Shown: positions 1 to 6,162 of the stretch, piece by piece
Position numbering within the stretch: the stretch's first letter is position 1
Layout of the letters: every line of letters starts with the position of its first letter
From: an uncultured Oscillospiraceae bacterium
Lineage (GTDB): Bacteria; Bacillota; Clostridia; Oscillospirales; Oscillospiraceae
NCBI GenBank assembly: GCA_934661715.1
Contig: CAKUJL010000039.1
Location: 1 to 9,797 of the forward strand
Length of the DNA stretch: 9,797 nt
Direction: 5' to 3'
Translations under genes and position numbers: made by a program
Notes under the pieces: model-generated
Databases searched by the model: none
What the model was told of the DNA's origin: nothing
Seen by the model: only the letters and a program-made list of their open reading frames with translations

Positions 1-26
1 GCGGCCCCTCTGTTTTTCGAAAGAGT

Positions 27-60
27 CCAGAGAAAACCTTTTCCAAAAGGTTTTCTTTGG
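27..60. repeat. Long AT-rich inverted repeat (hairpin 1 upstream of ygiQ)
   Basis: Arms 27-42 and 45-60 are complementary over 16 positions with a single G-T opposition, which is a wobble pair in RNA; the inner 12 bp (31-42 with 45-56) match perfectly. The two-base centre means a real RNA loop would open to UCCA. Neither strand continues into a long T-run, so a classical intrinsic terminator is not clear, although the arms themselves are T-rich. Together with the second hairpin at 81-116 it fills the gene-free stretch before ygiQ. It could be the end of the previous transcription unit or part of a dispersed intergenic repeat. The dyad is certain; its role is unknown. Confidence 0.7.
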
Positions 61-80
61 CGTCTTCTTTCTTTTGCAAA

Positions 81-116
81 GCGTTTTCTTTCTTGCACGA
101 GCAAGAAAGAAAATGC
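81..116. repeat. Second long inverted repeat (hairpin 2 upstream of ygiQ)
   Basis: Arms 81-96 and 101-116 pair over 16 positions around an ACGA loop; 84-96 with 101-113 is a perfect 13-bp match, followed by one G-T wobble and two G/C pairs. The left arm is pyrimidine-rich and the right arm purine-rich. No T-tract follows on the plus strand. The rest of 117-230 is GGCC-rich leader with a weak 6-bp dyad (162-167 with 180-185); I see no convincing promoter there. Two strong hairpins in tandem next to one gene resemble a mobile or regulatory intergenic repeat, but copy number cannot be judged from a single window. Confidence 0.7.
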
Positions 117-230
117 GTAAGGACAGTCTGGCAGGCTTCTGTCAGAACCAAAATGGCCTCTGGGCCACGGCCGGGAAGTTGGCCCTTAAAAAAATACTCG
201 CGGGTTTCCCCCGCACAAAGGAAGTACTCT

Positions 231-2234
231 ATGGCAGACTTTTTGCCCATATCCAAACAAGACATGGAAAGCCGCGGCTGGACGCAGTGCGACTTCGTCT
301 ATGTCATCGGCGACGCCTATGTCGACCATCCGTCGTTCGGGCACGCGATCATCTCGCGCGTTCTGGAATCGAAGGGCTACAAGGTCGGTATCATCTCCCA
401 GCCGGACTGGAAAAATCCCGATTCCGTCGCGATTCTGGGAGAGCCCCGGCTCGGCTTTCTCGTCTGCGGCGGCAACATGGACTCGATGGTCAACCACTAT
501 TCCGTCTCGCGCCACCACCGCAAGCTGGACGCCTACACGCCCGGCGGCGTGATGGGAAAGCGGCCGGACTACGCCGTGACGGTCTACTGCAACCTCATTC
601 GCCAGCGCTACAAAAAAGCGCCCATCATCATCGGCGGCATCGAGGCAAGCCTCCGGCGGCTTGCACACTACGACTACTGGTCGGATAAGCTCAAGCGCTC
701 GGTTCTTTTGGACTCGCAGGCCGATCTTCTCATCTATGGCATGGGAGAACGCGCCATCGGGGAGATCGCCGACGCACTCAATGATGGCATGGACATCCGC
801 GACATCACGTATATTGACGGCACGGTCTTCAAGGTCAAAGCGCCGGACGAGAATCTTTCGTATCTGCGCCTGCCGTCCTATCCGGAGCTCGTCAAGAACA
901 AGAAAAAATACGCCGAGAGCTTTTATCTTCAGTACCAGAACACTGACCCCTTTACGGCCAAGCGTCTTCTCGAGCCGTACAGCGATCATGAATTCATCGT
1001 CCAGAACCCGCCGCAAAAGCCGCTTTCGCAGGCAGAAATGGACGCGGTCTACGATCTTCCCTACTGCCGCACGTTCCATCCGAGCTATGCGCCCCTTGGC
1101 GGCGTGCCCGCGATCTCGGAGGTGCAGTTCAGTCTGTCGTCGTGCCGCGGCTGCTTCGGCGCGTGCAATTTCTGCGCCCTCACGTTCCATCAGGGGCGGA
1201 TCATCCAGTCCCGGTCGCACGCTTCGCTTCTGAAAGAGGCCTGCGCCATGACGCGAGACCCCGCCTTCAAGGGCTACATTCACGACGTGGGCGGCCCGAC
1301 GGCGGATTTCCGGCAGCCCGCGTGCAAAAAGCAGCTTACAAAAGGCGCGTGTTCGAACCGGCAGTGCCTGTTCCCGACGCCGTGCAAAAATCTGATCGCC
1401 GACCACTCGGACTATCTGGCGCTGCTGCGAAAGCTCCGCGCGATCCCCGGCGTCAAGAAGGTCTTTATCCGCAGCGGCATCCGCTTTGACTATGTGCTGG
1501 CCGACGCTTCGGACGTCTTTTTCAAGGAGCTCGTGCGCTATCACGTCTCGGGCCAGCTGAAGGTCGCGCCGGAGCACGTGTCGGACGCGGTTTTGGACAA
1601 GATGGGAAAGCCGAAGCACAGCGTCTATCTGCGCTTTGCGGAAAAATACGCAGAGCTCAACAAACAGGAAAATCTCAAGCAGTATCTCGTGCCCTATCTC
1701 ATGTCCTCGCACCCCGGCTGCACGATGAAAGACGCGGTCGCGCTTGCAGAATACCTGCGCGATATCTCGCACCAGCCCGAGCAGGTGCAGGATTTTTATC
1801 CGACGCCGTCGACGCTTTCGACCGTCATGTACTACACGGGACTTGACCCTCGCACCATGCAGCCCGTGTATGTTCCCAAGGACCCGCGCGAAAAGGCGAT
1901 GCAGCGCGCACTCATGCAGTATCGCGACCCCAAAAACTACAAGCTCGTACATGAAGCTTTGGAGCTTGCCCACCGGGAAGACCTCATCGGCACCGGCCCC
2001 AAATGCCTCATCCGCCCGAGAAAGGGCGAGGCCGCTTCGGAAAAGCCGCCAAAGAAGCCCAGCCAGAAGCAGCCCGCGCAAAATTCCGCGCAGAAGTCCA
2101 AAAAATCTTCTGCGCCCGCGAAAAAGCCCGTTCAGAAATCCGCCGTGAAACCGGCAAAGCCCGCAAAGCCCGCGCCTTCCGGAACGCCTTCCGCGAAGAG
2201 ACCTCCCCGCCGTCCGGCCAAGCCGAAAGCGTAA
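231..2234 (+). CDS. ygiQ: YgiQ-family radical SAM protein (UPF0313)
   Basis: Predicted 667-residue cytosolic iron-sulfur enzyme of the YgiQ family, whose substrate is not established. The N-terminal part carries the family's GDAYVDHPSFG stretch and a QPDWK motif, a B12-binding-like Rossmann region. The radical SAM core has the CX3CX2C cluster-binding motif at about C308, C312 and C315 (CFGACNFC). Residues after about 599 form a low-complexity Lys/Pro/Ala tail of about 69 residues, likely disordered and possibly nucleic-acid binding. The frame stays open upstream to 57, but the ATG at 231 is chosen: it has AAGGAAG at 218-224 with 6-base spacing, and the family signature starts at once (MADFLPISK). 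The upstream extension reads through hairpin 2 and has no family character. The gene may be co-transcribed with the SSB-like gene 55 bp downstream, since no terminator separates them. Family assignment is firm; biochemical role is not. Confidence 0.95.
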   Translation: MADFLPISKQDMESRGWTQCDFVYVIGDAYVDHPSFGHAIISRVLESKGYKVGIISQPDWKNPDSVAILGEPRLGFLVCGGNMDSMVNHYSVSRHHRKLDAYTPGGVMGKRPDYAVTVYCNLIRQRYKKAPIIIGGIEASLRRLAHYDYWSDKLKRSVLLDSQADLLIYGMGERAIGEIADALNDGMDIRDITYIDGTVFKVKAPDENLSYLRLPSYPELVKNKKKYAESFYLQYQNTDPFTAKRLLEPYSDHEFIVQNPPQKPLSQAEMDAVYDLPYCRTFHPSYAPLGGVPAISEVQFSLSSCRGCFGACNFCALTFHQGRIIQSRSHASLLKEACAMTRDPAFKGYIHDVGGPTADFRQPACKKQLTKGACSNRQCLFPTPCKNLIADHSDYLALLRKLRAIPGVKKVFIRSGIRFDYVLADASDVFFKELVRYHVSGQLKVAPEHVSDAVLDKMGKPKHSVYLRFAEKYAELNKQENLKQYLVPYLMSSHPGCTMKDAVALAEYLRDISHQPEQVQDFYPTPSTLSTVMYYTGLDPRTMQPVYVPKDPREKAMQRALMQYRDPKNYKLVHEALELAHREDLIGTGPKCLIRPRKGEAASEKPPKKPSQKQPAQNSAQKSKKSSAPAKKPVQKSAVKPAKPAKPAPSGTPSAKRPPRRPAKPKA

Positions 2235-2246
2235 TATCGCGCACTC

Positions 2247-2285
2247 CTGCCTCATATAGTTTTCCATACGAACTAAATGAGGTGG
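2247..2285 (+). promoter_or_regulatory. Hairpin that sequesters the Shine-Dalgarno of the SSB-like gene
   Basis: CCTCAT (2250-2255) pairs with ATGAGG (2277-2282) and TAGTT (2257-2261) pairs with AACTA (2271-2275), separated by one A/A mismatch and closed by a 9-base loop. Wobble pairs and a C-G pair extend the base to 2247/2285. The 3' arm contains the GAGGTGG ribosome binding site of the gene that starts at 2290, so the folded RNA would block initiation. The dyad is directly visible; control of translation, or binding by the SSB-like protein itself, is inference. A DNA operator is the alternative. Confidence 0.5.
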
Positions 2286-2289
2286 AAGA

Positions 2290-2916
2290 ATGGAAAACGC
2301 AGCCAACCGCATCACGCTGACCGGCACACTGGACTGCCTGCCGGTGTATTCGCACACGAACCACGACCGGAAATTTTACCGCTTTGTCCTGCTGGTCGAC
2401 CGGCTTTCCGGGGCCATCGACGCGCTGCCCGTGCTGGCGGCGGAGGATGTTCTGGAGAGTGCCGACCTCTTTTCCGGCAGCCGCATTGCCGTCACGGGCC
2501 AGCTCCGCTCGTTTAATAACCGCGCCGCGGAAGGGCGAAGGCTCATCGTCTCGGTCTATGCCGAAACGCTCACCACGACCGACGCGCCCGCGCAGAATGA
2601 CGCGTTTTTGGAGGGCGCGATCTGCAAGCCGCCGGTCTACCGCCGCACGCCGCTGGGCCGCGAGATCTGCGACGTCATGCTGGCCGTTCCGCGGATGTAC
2701 CGCCGCACAGACTACATTCCCTGCATCCTCTGGGGAAGAGCCGCGCAGGAGGCGGCAAAGCTCCTTCCGGGGGCAAAGCTCCGCCTGTCCGGACGGCTCC
2801 AGAGCCGGGACTACATCAAGGTTTTAGACGGCGTCAGCCAGACCCGCACAGCCTATGAGCTCTCGGTCACGGCGGCGGAATTTCCGGAGGACGCAGAATT
2901 TTCCGAAGAATTTTGA
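2290..2916 (+). CDS. Two-OB-fold single-stranded DNA-binding (SSB-like) protein
   Basis: A 208-residue protein that I recognise as the clostridial SSB-like type with two OB-fold halves. Half one spans about residues 6-95 (RITLTGTL, KFYRFVLLVDRLS, IAVTGQLRSFN). Half two spans about 106-196 (CKPPVYRRTPLGREICDVMLAV, DYIPCILWGR, LRLSGRLQSRDY, TAYELSV). The second half reads like a canonical SSB domain (invariant-type PLGRE and IPCILWGR), while the first is more diverged. The last ten residues are acidic and end in phenylalanine (EDAEFSEEF), like the SSB C-terminal tip that recruits repair and replication partners. The start is set by GAGGTGG at 2279-2285. It is probably an accessory rather than the main replicative SSB, because it lacks the usual 100-residue OB plus flexible linker plan. 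Its Shine-Dalgarno is inside a hairpin. Confidence 0.8.
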   Translation: MENAANRITLTGTLDCLPVYSHTNHDRKFYRFVLLVDRLSGAIDALPVLAAEDVLESADLFSGSRIAVTGQLRSFNNRAAEGRRLIVSVYAETLTTTDAPAQNDAFLEGAICKPPVYRRTPLGREICDVMLAVPRMYRRTDYIPCILWGRAAQEAAKLLPGAKLRLSGRLQSRDYIKVLDGVSQTRTAYELSVTAAEFPEDAEFSEEF

Positions 2917-2922
2917 AATTTT

Positions 2923-2950
2923 TGCAACCGTCCCTTCGTTTTCTCGTCTG
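2923..2950 (+). promoter_or_regulatory. ECF-sigma-type promoter for the DUF4349 gene
   Basis: TGCAAC (2923-2928) is followed after exactly 16 bases by CGTC (2945-2948). This is the arrangement known for Bacillota cell-envelope-stress ECF sigma factors (SigW/SigM class, TGAAAC/TGCAAC-N16-CGTA/CGTC). It starts 7 bases after the SSB-like stop codon and would give a 5' leader of about 50 bases to the DUF4349 start. No good TTGACA/TATAAT pair exists in this gap. No ECF sigma gene lies within the window, so the cognate factor must be elsewhere. Confidence 0.55.
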
Positions 2951-3006
2951 GATAGATGACCAAGCAATCTACGCTTACCTCTGTACCAAAGAAAGGAGCA
3001 AGGAAC

Positions 3007-4068
3007 ATGAAAAAGTATCGTATTTTTGCCATTTTGCTGGCCGCGACGCTTCTGGCTTTGAGCTTCACCGCCTGCGCCTCGAGCAGCAAAGCTGCCCAGT
3101 ACGCAGACAGCGCTTCCAGCATCACCACGACAGAGACGGCCTCCGCCCCGGCTGCCGCCGAAATGCCGTCCGAGCCGGAAATGGCGATAGAGGAATCCGT
3201 CGAAGCCGAAGACGCCAAGTATGACGGCGCGGCCTTCTCCACGACAGCAAACGATGTAACGGAAGACGCCGCTCCCGAAGCGAACGTCACGGACGCCGCG
3301 GCCAAGATCATTTACTCCGCCAATTTGCAGGCCCAGACCACGGACTTTGACACGGCCATCGCGACGCTCGACAAGCAGATCGCAAGCTTTGGCGGCTTCA
3401 TCGAGCGCTCGGACATCAGCGGCGACACGCGGTACAACAACGACGGCACGACCACCGTCATCAACCGCTGGGCCGACTACACCATCCGCGTCCCCGCGTC
3501 GAAGTTTGAAGACTTCCTGCATCAGACCGAGGGTCTCGGAAACGTCATCTCCGTCAGCCGCTACGCCGAAAACGTGACGAGTCAGTACACGGACTATGAA
3601 GCGCGGCTTTCGTCTCTTCGCACGCAGGAAGAGCGGCTGCTGGCGATGCTGGAAAAGAGCGAGGACGTGGAGAGCCTCATCGCCCTCGAGCAGCGCCTTG
3701 CCGACGTGCGCTATGAGCTCGAGTCGATTGAGCGGAACCTCCGGAATCTTGATCTTCAGATCTCGTATTCGACCGTGAACCTGTACTTAGAAGAGGTTGA
3801 GGTCTACACGCCGACCGTTTCCGTGCAGCGCACGTTCTCCGAAAAGCTCTCGGATGCTTTTTCTGACGGCTGGACCGGCTTTGTGCGGGGGCTTCAGTAC
3901 TTCTGCCTCGATCTTGCGTCGATTCTGCCGGGGCTCGTGCTGTTTGTCCTGATCGTGCTGGCGATCTTCCTGATCGTGCGGAAAATTCTTCGCACCGTCA
4001 AAGCAAAGCGCGAGGCCAAAGAAGCCGCCGCGAAAAAGGCCGCTGAAACCGAAAACAAATCTGAATAA
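3007..4068 (+). CDS. DUF4349 domain-containing membrane lipoprotein
   Basis: Predicted 353-residue envelope protein. It begins with a lipoprotein signal peptide (MKKYR, hydrophobic core, then FTAC with the modified cysteine at about C23). An acidic, Ala/Ser/Glu-rich linker runs to about residue 98. The DUF4349 domain (about 99-330) follows: an N-terminal IYSANLQ strand region, a central FEDFLHQ segment, then a coiled coil (about 198-250, EARLSSLRTQEERL onward) and an STVNLYLEE strand. One transmembrane helix lies at about 303-328, followed by a basic/Ala-rich cytoplasmic tail. The start at 3007 is chosen over the in-frame ATG at 2956 because AAAGGAG (2992-2998) precedes it and the signal peptide begins there. 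DUF4349 has no assigned reaction; a sensor or structural role in the envelope is plausible and fits the ECF-type promoter. It stands as its own unit, ending at a terminator. Confidence 0.9.
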   Translation: MKKYRIFAILLAATLLALSFTACASSSKAAQYADSASSITTTETASAPAAAEMPSEPEMAIEESVEAEDAKYDGAAFSTTANDVTEDAAPEANVTDAAAKIIYSANLQAQTTDFDTAIATLDKQIASFGGFIERSDISGDTRYNNDGTTTVINRWADYTIRVPASKFEDFLHQTEGLGNVISVSRYAENVTSQYTDYEARLSSLRTQEERLLAMLEKSEDVESLIALEQRLADVRYELESIERNLRNLDLQISYSTVNLYLEEVEVYTPTVSVQRTFSEKLSDAFSDGWTGFVRGLQYFCLDLASILPGLVLFVLIVLAIFLIVRKILRTVKAKREAKEAAAKKAAETENKSE

Positions 4069-4073
4069 GCGCG

Positions 4074-4105
4074 AAGGGACTGCCTCGTAAGGGGCAGTCC
4101 CTTTT
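4074..4105 (+). terminator. Intrinsic terminator after the DUF4349 gene
   Basis: AAGGGACTGCCTC (4074-4086) pairs with 4091-4103 over 13 positions, including one G-T wobble, around a GTAA tetraloop, and ends in TTTTATT (4102-4108). The T-run overlaps the stop codon of the convergent LysR gene. On the minus strand the stem is the same but only two T residues follow, so termination in that direction should be weaker. Confidence 0.88.
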
Positions 4106-4958
4106 ATTCCTCCATGTGCAGAAATTTTCTTGCGTACATCCCCGCGCCGGTGTTTTTGAGGAAGACGACGTTCAGTTCGTGCTGCCCCGTAAGCGGCGGG
4201 GCGGAAAATTTTCCGAACTGCGGCTCTTCGCCCACGACGGCCTCGTATAAAAAGCTCACGCCGCAGCCCGACGCGACGAGCTCGCGGATAATCTTGAAGC
4301 TGCTGACGCACACGCGGCTGGAAAAGGCGCCCACGGTATAGCCCTGCTGGGTGAGCTCGCGCTCTAAAATATTGCGCGTGCCGGAGCCAGGCTCGCGCAG
4401 AATCAGCCGCTCGGTGAAGAGCGTTTCCAGCGGGATCCTCTTTCCGTTCCACGGATGGTCCTTCGCGCAGATGCCGACATAGGGCTCTTCACGCAGCAGA
4501 AAGCAGTCGTAGCGCCGCTTGTCGAAGATGCCCTCGAGGACGACAAAGTCGAGCTCCCCGGCGTCGAGCTGCGAAAGAAGATGCGCCGTATTGTCCACCG
4601 TGAAAAACAGCTCGTTTTCCGGCTGCGCCATGAATTTTTTGATCTCCGGAATTAAAATATAGTCGCCGATCGATTTTGTCGCGCCGATGCGAAGAAGGGT
4701 CTTTGGCTTCTGCGACAAGAGCCTTGCCAGCTCCGCGTCATTGTACCGAAGGCCGATGGCGTAGCGCTCTAAGATTTCGCCCTGCGCCGTTTTGCGAAGC
4801 TTCCGGTCCTCATAGGAAAAGAGCTTCACGCCGTACTGCGCCTCCAGAGACTGCATCTGCTTTGTAACGGCGGGCTGCGTCAGGTGCAGGCTATCTGCCG
4901 CGCGGCGGTAGTTCATCGTTTTGCAGAGCGCGAGAAAGGTTTCAAGCTTCTGGTCCAT
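4104..4958 (-). CDS. LysR-family transcriptional regulator (next to the YeiH-type exporter)
   Basis: 284 residues, normal LysR length. The N-terminal winged helix-turn-helix (about 1-60) has FLALCKTMNYRRAADSLHLTQPAVTKQMQSLE-type residues, with the recognition helix near TQPAVTKQ. The effector-binding domain (about 88-284) includes LRIGATKSIGDYILIPEI and the LREPGSGTRNILE signature. The start is set by GGGAGG 13-8 bases upstream on the minus strand. It is divergent from the exporter at 5078, the arrangement known for YeiE/YeiH and CysL/YwfM-type pairs, so it most likely activates that exporter in response to a sulfur compound (inference from context). The palindrome at 4983-4998 is its likely site and lies in its own leader, so autoregulation is expected. 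The effector is unknown. Confidence 0.93.
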   Translation of the reverse strand: MDQKLETFLALCKTMNYRRAADSLHLTQPAVTKQMQSLEAQYGVKLFSYEDRKLRKTAQGEILERYAIGLRYNDAELARLLSQKPKTLLRIGATKSIGDYILIPEIKKFMAQPENELFFTVDNTAHLLSQLDAGELDFVVLEGIFDKRRYDCFLLREEPYVGICAKDHPWNGKRIPLETLFTERLILREPGSGTRNILERELTQQGYTVGAFSSRVCVSSFKIIRELVASGCGVSFLYEAVVGEEPQFGKFSAPPLTGQHELNVVFLKNTGAGMYARKFLHMEE

Positions 4959-4982
4959 ACTGCGTCCTCCCGATAAGAAACA

Positions 4983-4998
4983 GGAATCAATAGATTCC
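4983..4998. promoter_or_regulatory. Palindrome, probable LysR operator
   Basis: GGAATC-AATA-GATTCC is a perfect 16-bp dyad (6-bp arms, 4-bp centre) in the 119-bp gap between the divergent LysR and exporter genes. It is centred about 53 bases upstream of the predicted exporter transcription start (near 5044), within the range where LysR proteins bind to activate. It also lies just downstream of the predicted LysR start, consistent with self-repression. The sequence is seen; the binding protein is inferred. Confidence 0.6.
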
Positions 4999-5008
4999 GT
5001 TTTATGAT

Positions 5009-5037
5009 TTTATTTTATCACACTTCGGCGCTATAAT
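5009..5037 (+). promoter_or_regulatory. Promoter of the YeiH-type exporter
   Basis: A perfect TATAAT at 5032-5037 has only TTTATT (5009-5014) at 17-base spacing as a -35. A consensus -10 with a poor -35 is what is expected of an activator-dependent promoter, and the palindrome at 4983-4998 lies just upstream. It is 41 bases before the start codon. Confidence 0.6.
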
Positions 5038-5040
5038 GAA
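5012..5040 (-). promoter_or_regulatory. Promoter of the LysR gene
   Basis: Read on the minus strand, TTCATT (plus 5035-5040) is followed after 17 bases by TAAAAT (plus 5012-5017). The -10 matches 5 of 6 consensus positions and the -35 matches 3 of 6. It overlaps the exporter promoter head-on, so the two units would compete or be co-regulated. Confidence 0.45.
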
Positions 5041-5077
5041 GCCGCAAAGAGAAAAAAGGTATCGGGAGGATACGAAA

Positions 5078-6121
5078 ATGAAAAAAATCACAAAGCTGCT
5101 GCCCGGCTGCGCACTGGCGCTTGTCATCGCGGCGATCGCAAAGGGACTGGAAACGCTGGAGTCAGGCGCGGGCCTGCATCTGATTGGCGCGTCGGTCATC
5201 GCGCTTTTTATCGGCATGATCGTCAACCGCTTTTATAAGCCCAATGACCGGACAAAACCCGGCATCCGCTTCACGTCCAAGAAAATTCTGAAATTCGCGA
5301 TCATTCTGCTGGGCGCGAGTCTGAACATCACGACCGTGCTCACCGTCGGCAAATTTTCGCTGACGGTCATGGTCTTCACGCTGGCCACGTGCTTCGGCCT
5401 CGGCTATCTCATCGGAAAAGCGCTCGGCCTCAACTGGAAGACGAGCAGCCTGATTAACGCCGGAACGGGCATCTGCGGCGGCTCTGCCATCGCGGCGATC
5501 GCACCGGTTATCGACGCAACGGACATGGATATCGCTTACGGCTTGTCCGCGACGTTCCTTTTTGACATGGTCATGGTCGTGGTCTTCCCGATTCTGGGAA
5601 GGCACATGGGGCTTTCGGACGCGGCCTTCGGCCTCTGGGCGGGCACGGCGGTCAACGACACGTCGAGCGTTGTCGCGACCGGCTACGCCTTCAGCGAGGC
5701 CGCGGGCGATTTTGCGACGATGGTCAAGCTCACAAGAACGCTCTCCATCATCCCCACCGTTCTCGTCTTCGCCGCCATCAGCCTGCATCTGAAGAAAAAA
5801 GAGGCCAGCGCGGAGGGCGCTTCCGTAAGCGTCAACATGAAGTCCGTGTTCCCGTGGTTCATTCTGGGCTTCCTCGCGATGTCGGGTCTGACGAGTCTGG
5901 GCCTCATTCCCGCGGCGCTGGCATCGACCCTCAAATCCATCAGCAAGTTCCTCATGGTCGCGGCGCTGGCCGCCATCGGACTCAACACCGATTTTAAGGC
6001 CCTGTGCAAATCCGGCGCGAAACCGATGCTCCACGGCTTCATCATTTCCCTTCTCGTCGTCCTCGTCGCCATCGGCGTAGAGTTCATGCTGGGCATTGCG
6101 CCGAACGGAAACCTGTTCTAA
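5078..6121 (+). CDS. Putative sulfate/sulfite exporter, YeiH family (UPF0324)
   Basis: 347-residue polytopic inner-membrane protein of the UPF0324/YeiH family, annotated as putative sulfate exporters; the transported ion is not proven for most members. Visible family marks are FAIILLGASLNI (about 70-81), the GTGICGGSAIAAIAP motif (about 129-143) and WAGTAVNDTSSVVATGYA (about 187-204). Hydrophobic segments cover most of the length, roughly ten helices, with a Lys/Glu-rich loop near residues 235-250. The start at 5078 is fixed by GGGAGGA (5064-5070); the in-frame ATG at 5036 overlaps the TATAAT box and is rejected. The divergent LysR gene and the operator-like palindrome suggest induction by a sulfur-oxide-related signal. 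It ends at a strong terminator. Confidence 0.93.
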   Translation: MKKITKLLPGCALALVIAAIAKGLETLESGAGLHLIGASVIALFIGMIVNRFYKPNDRTKPGIRFTSKKILKFAIILLGASLNITTVLTVGKFSLTVMVFTLATCFGLGYLIGKALGLNWKTSSLINAGTGICGGSAIAAIAPVIDATDMDIAYGLSATFLFDMVMVVVFPILGRHMGLSDAAFGLWAGTAVNDTSSVVATGYAFSEAAGDFATMVKLTRTLSIIPTVLVFAAISLHLKKKEASAEGASVSVNMKSVFPWFILGFLAMSGLTSLGLIPAALASTLKSISKFLMVAALAAIGLNTDFKALCKSGAKPMLHGFIISLLVVLVAIGVEFMLGIAPNGNLF

Positions 6122-6123
6122 CG

Positions 6124-6158
6124 AAAAATCCATCCGGAATTGTCCGGATGGATTTTTT
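6124..6158. terminator. Bidirectional intrinsic terminator after the exporter
   Basis: A 15-bp perfect stem (6124-6138 with 6143-6157) has an ATTG loop, a CCATCCGG core, and six T residues (6153-6158) on the plus strand. Five A residues at 6124-6128 give a T-run on the minus strand, so it can also stop transcripts arriving from the convergent SLH-domain gene. Confidence 0.92.
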
Positions 6159-6162
6159 GTTA

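Noticed and set aside
162..185. GGGCCA/TGGCCC dyad before ygiQ as a terminator
   Set aside because: It has only six pairs, a 12-base loop and is followed by an A-run rather than a T-run on the plus strand.
57..230. N-terminal extension of ygiQ from a TTG at 57
   Set aside because: It would translate hairpin 2 and GGCC-rich leader into sequence unlike the family. The ATG at 231 has a good Shine-Dalgarno and the family N-terminus.
2255..2260. TATAGT as a -10 box for the SSB-like gene
   Set aside because: No acceptable -35 exists at 16-18 bases upstream, and the bases fall inside the hairpin arm, which explains them better.
186..2357. 723-residue open frame antisense to almost the whole of ygiQ
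   Set aside because: Its product is Arg/His/Val-rich with no domain, no ribosome binding site is evident, and the plus strand encodes an unmistakable radical SAM protein. Long antisense frames are expected in GC-rich genes with strong third-position bias.
2956..3006. Upstream ATG for the DUF4349 gene
   Set aside because: It lies almost on the predicted transcription start, has no ribosome binding site, and would bury the lipoprotein signal peptide behind 17 extra residues.
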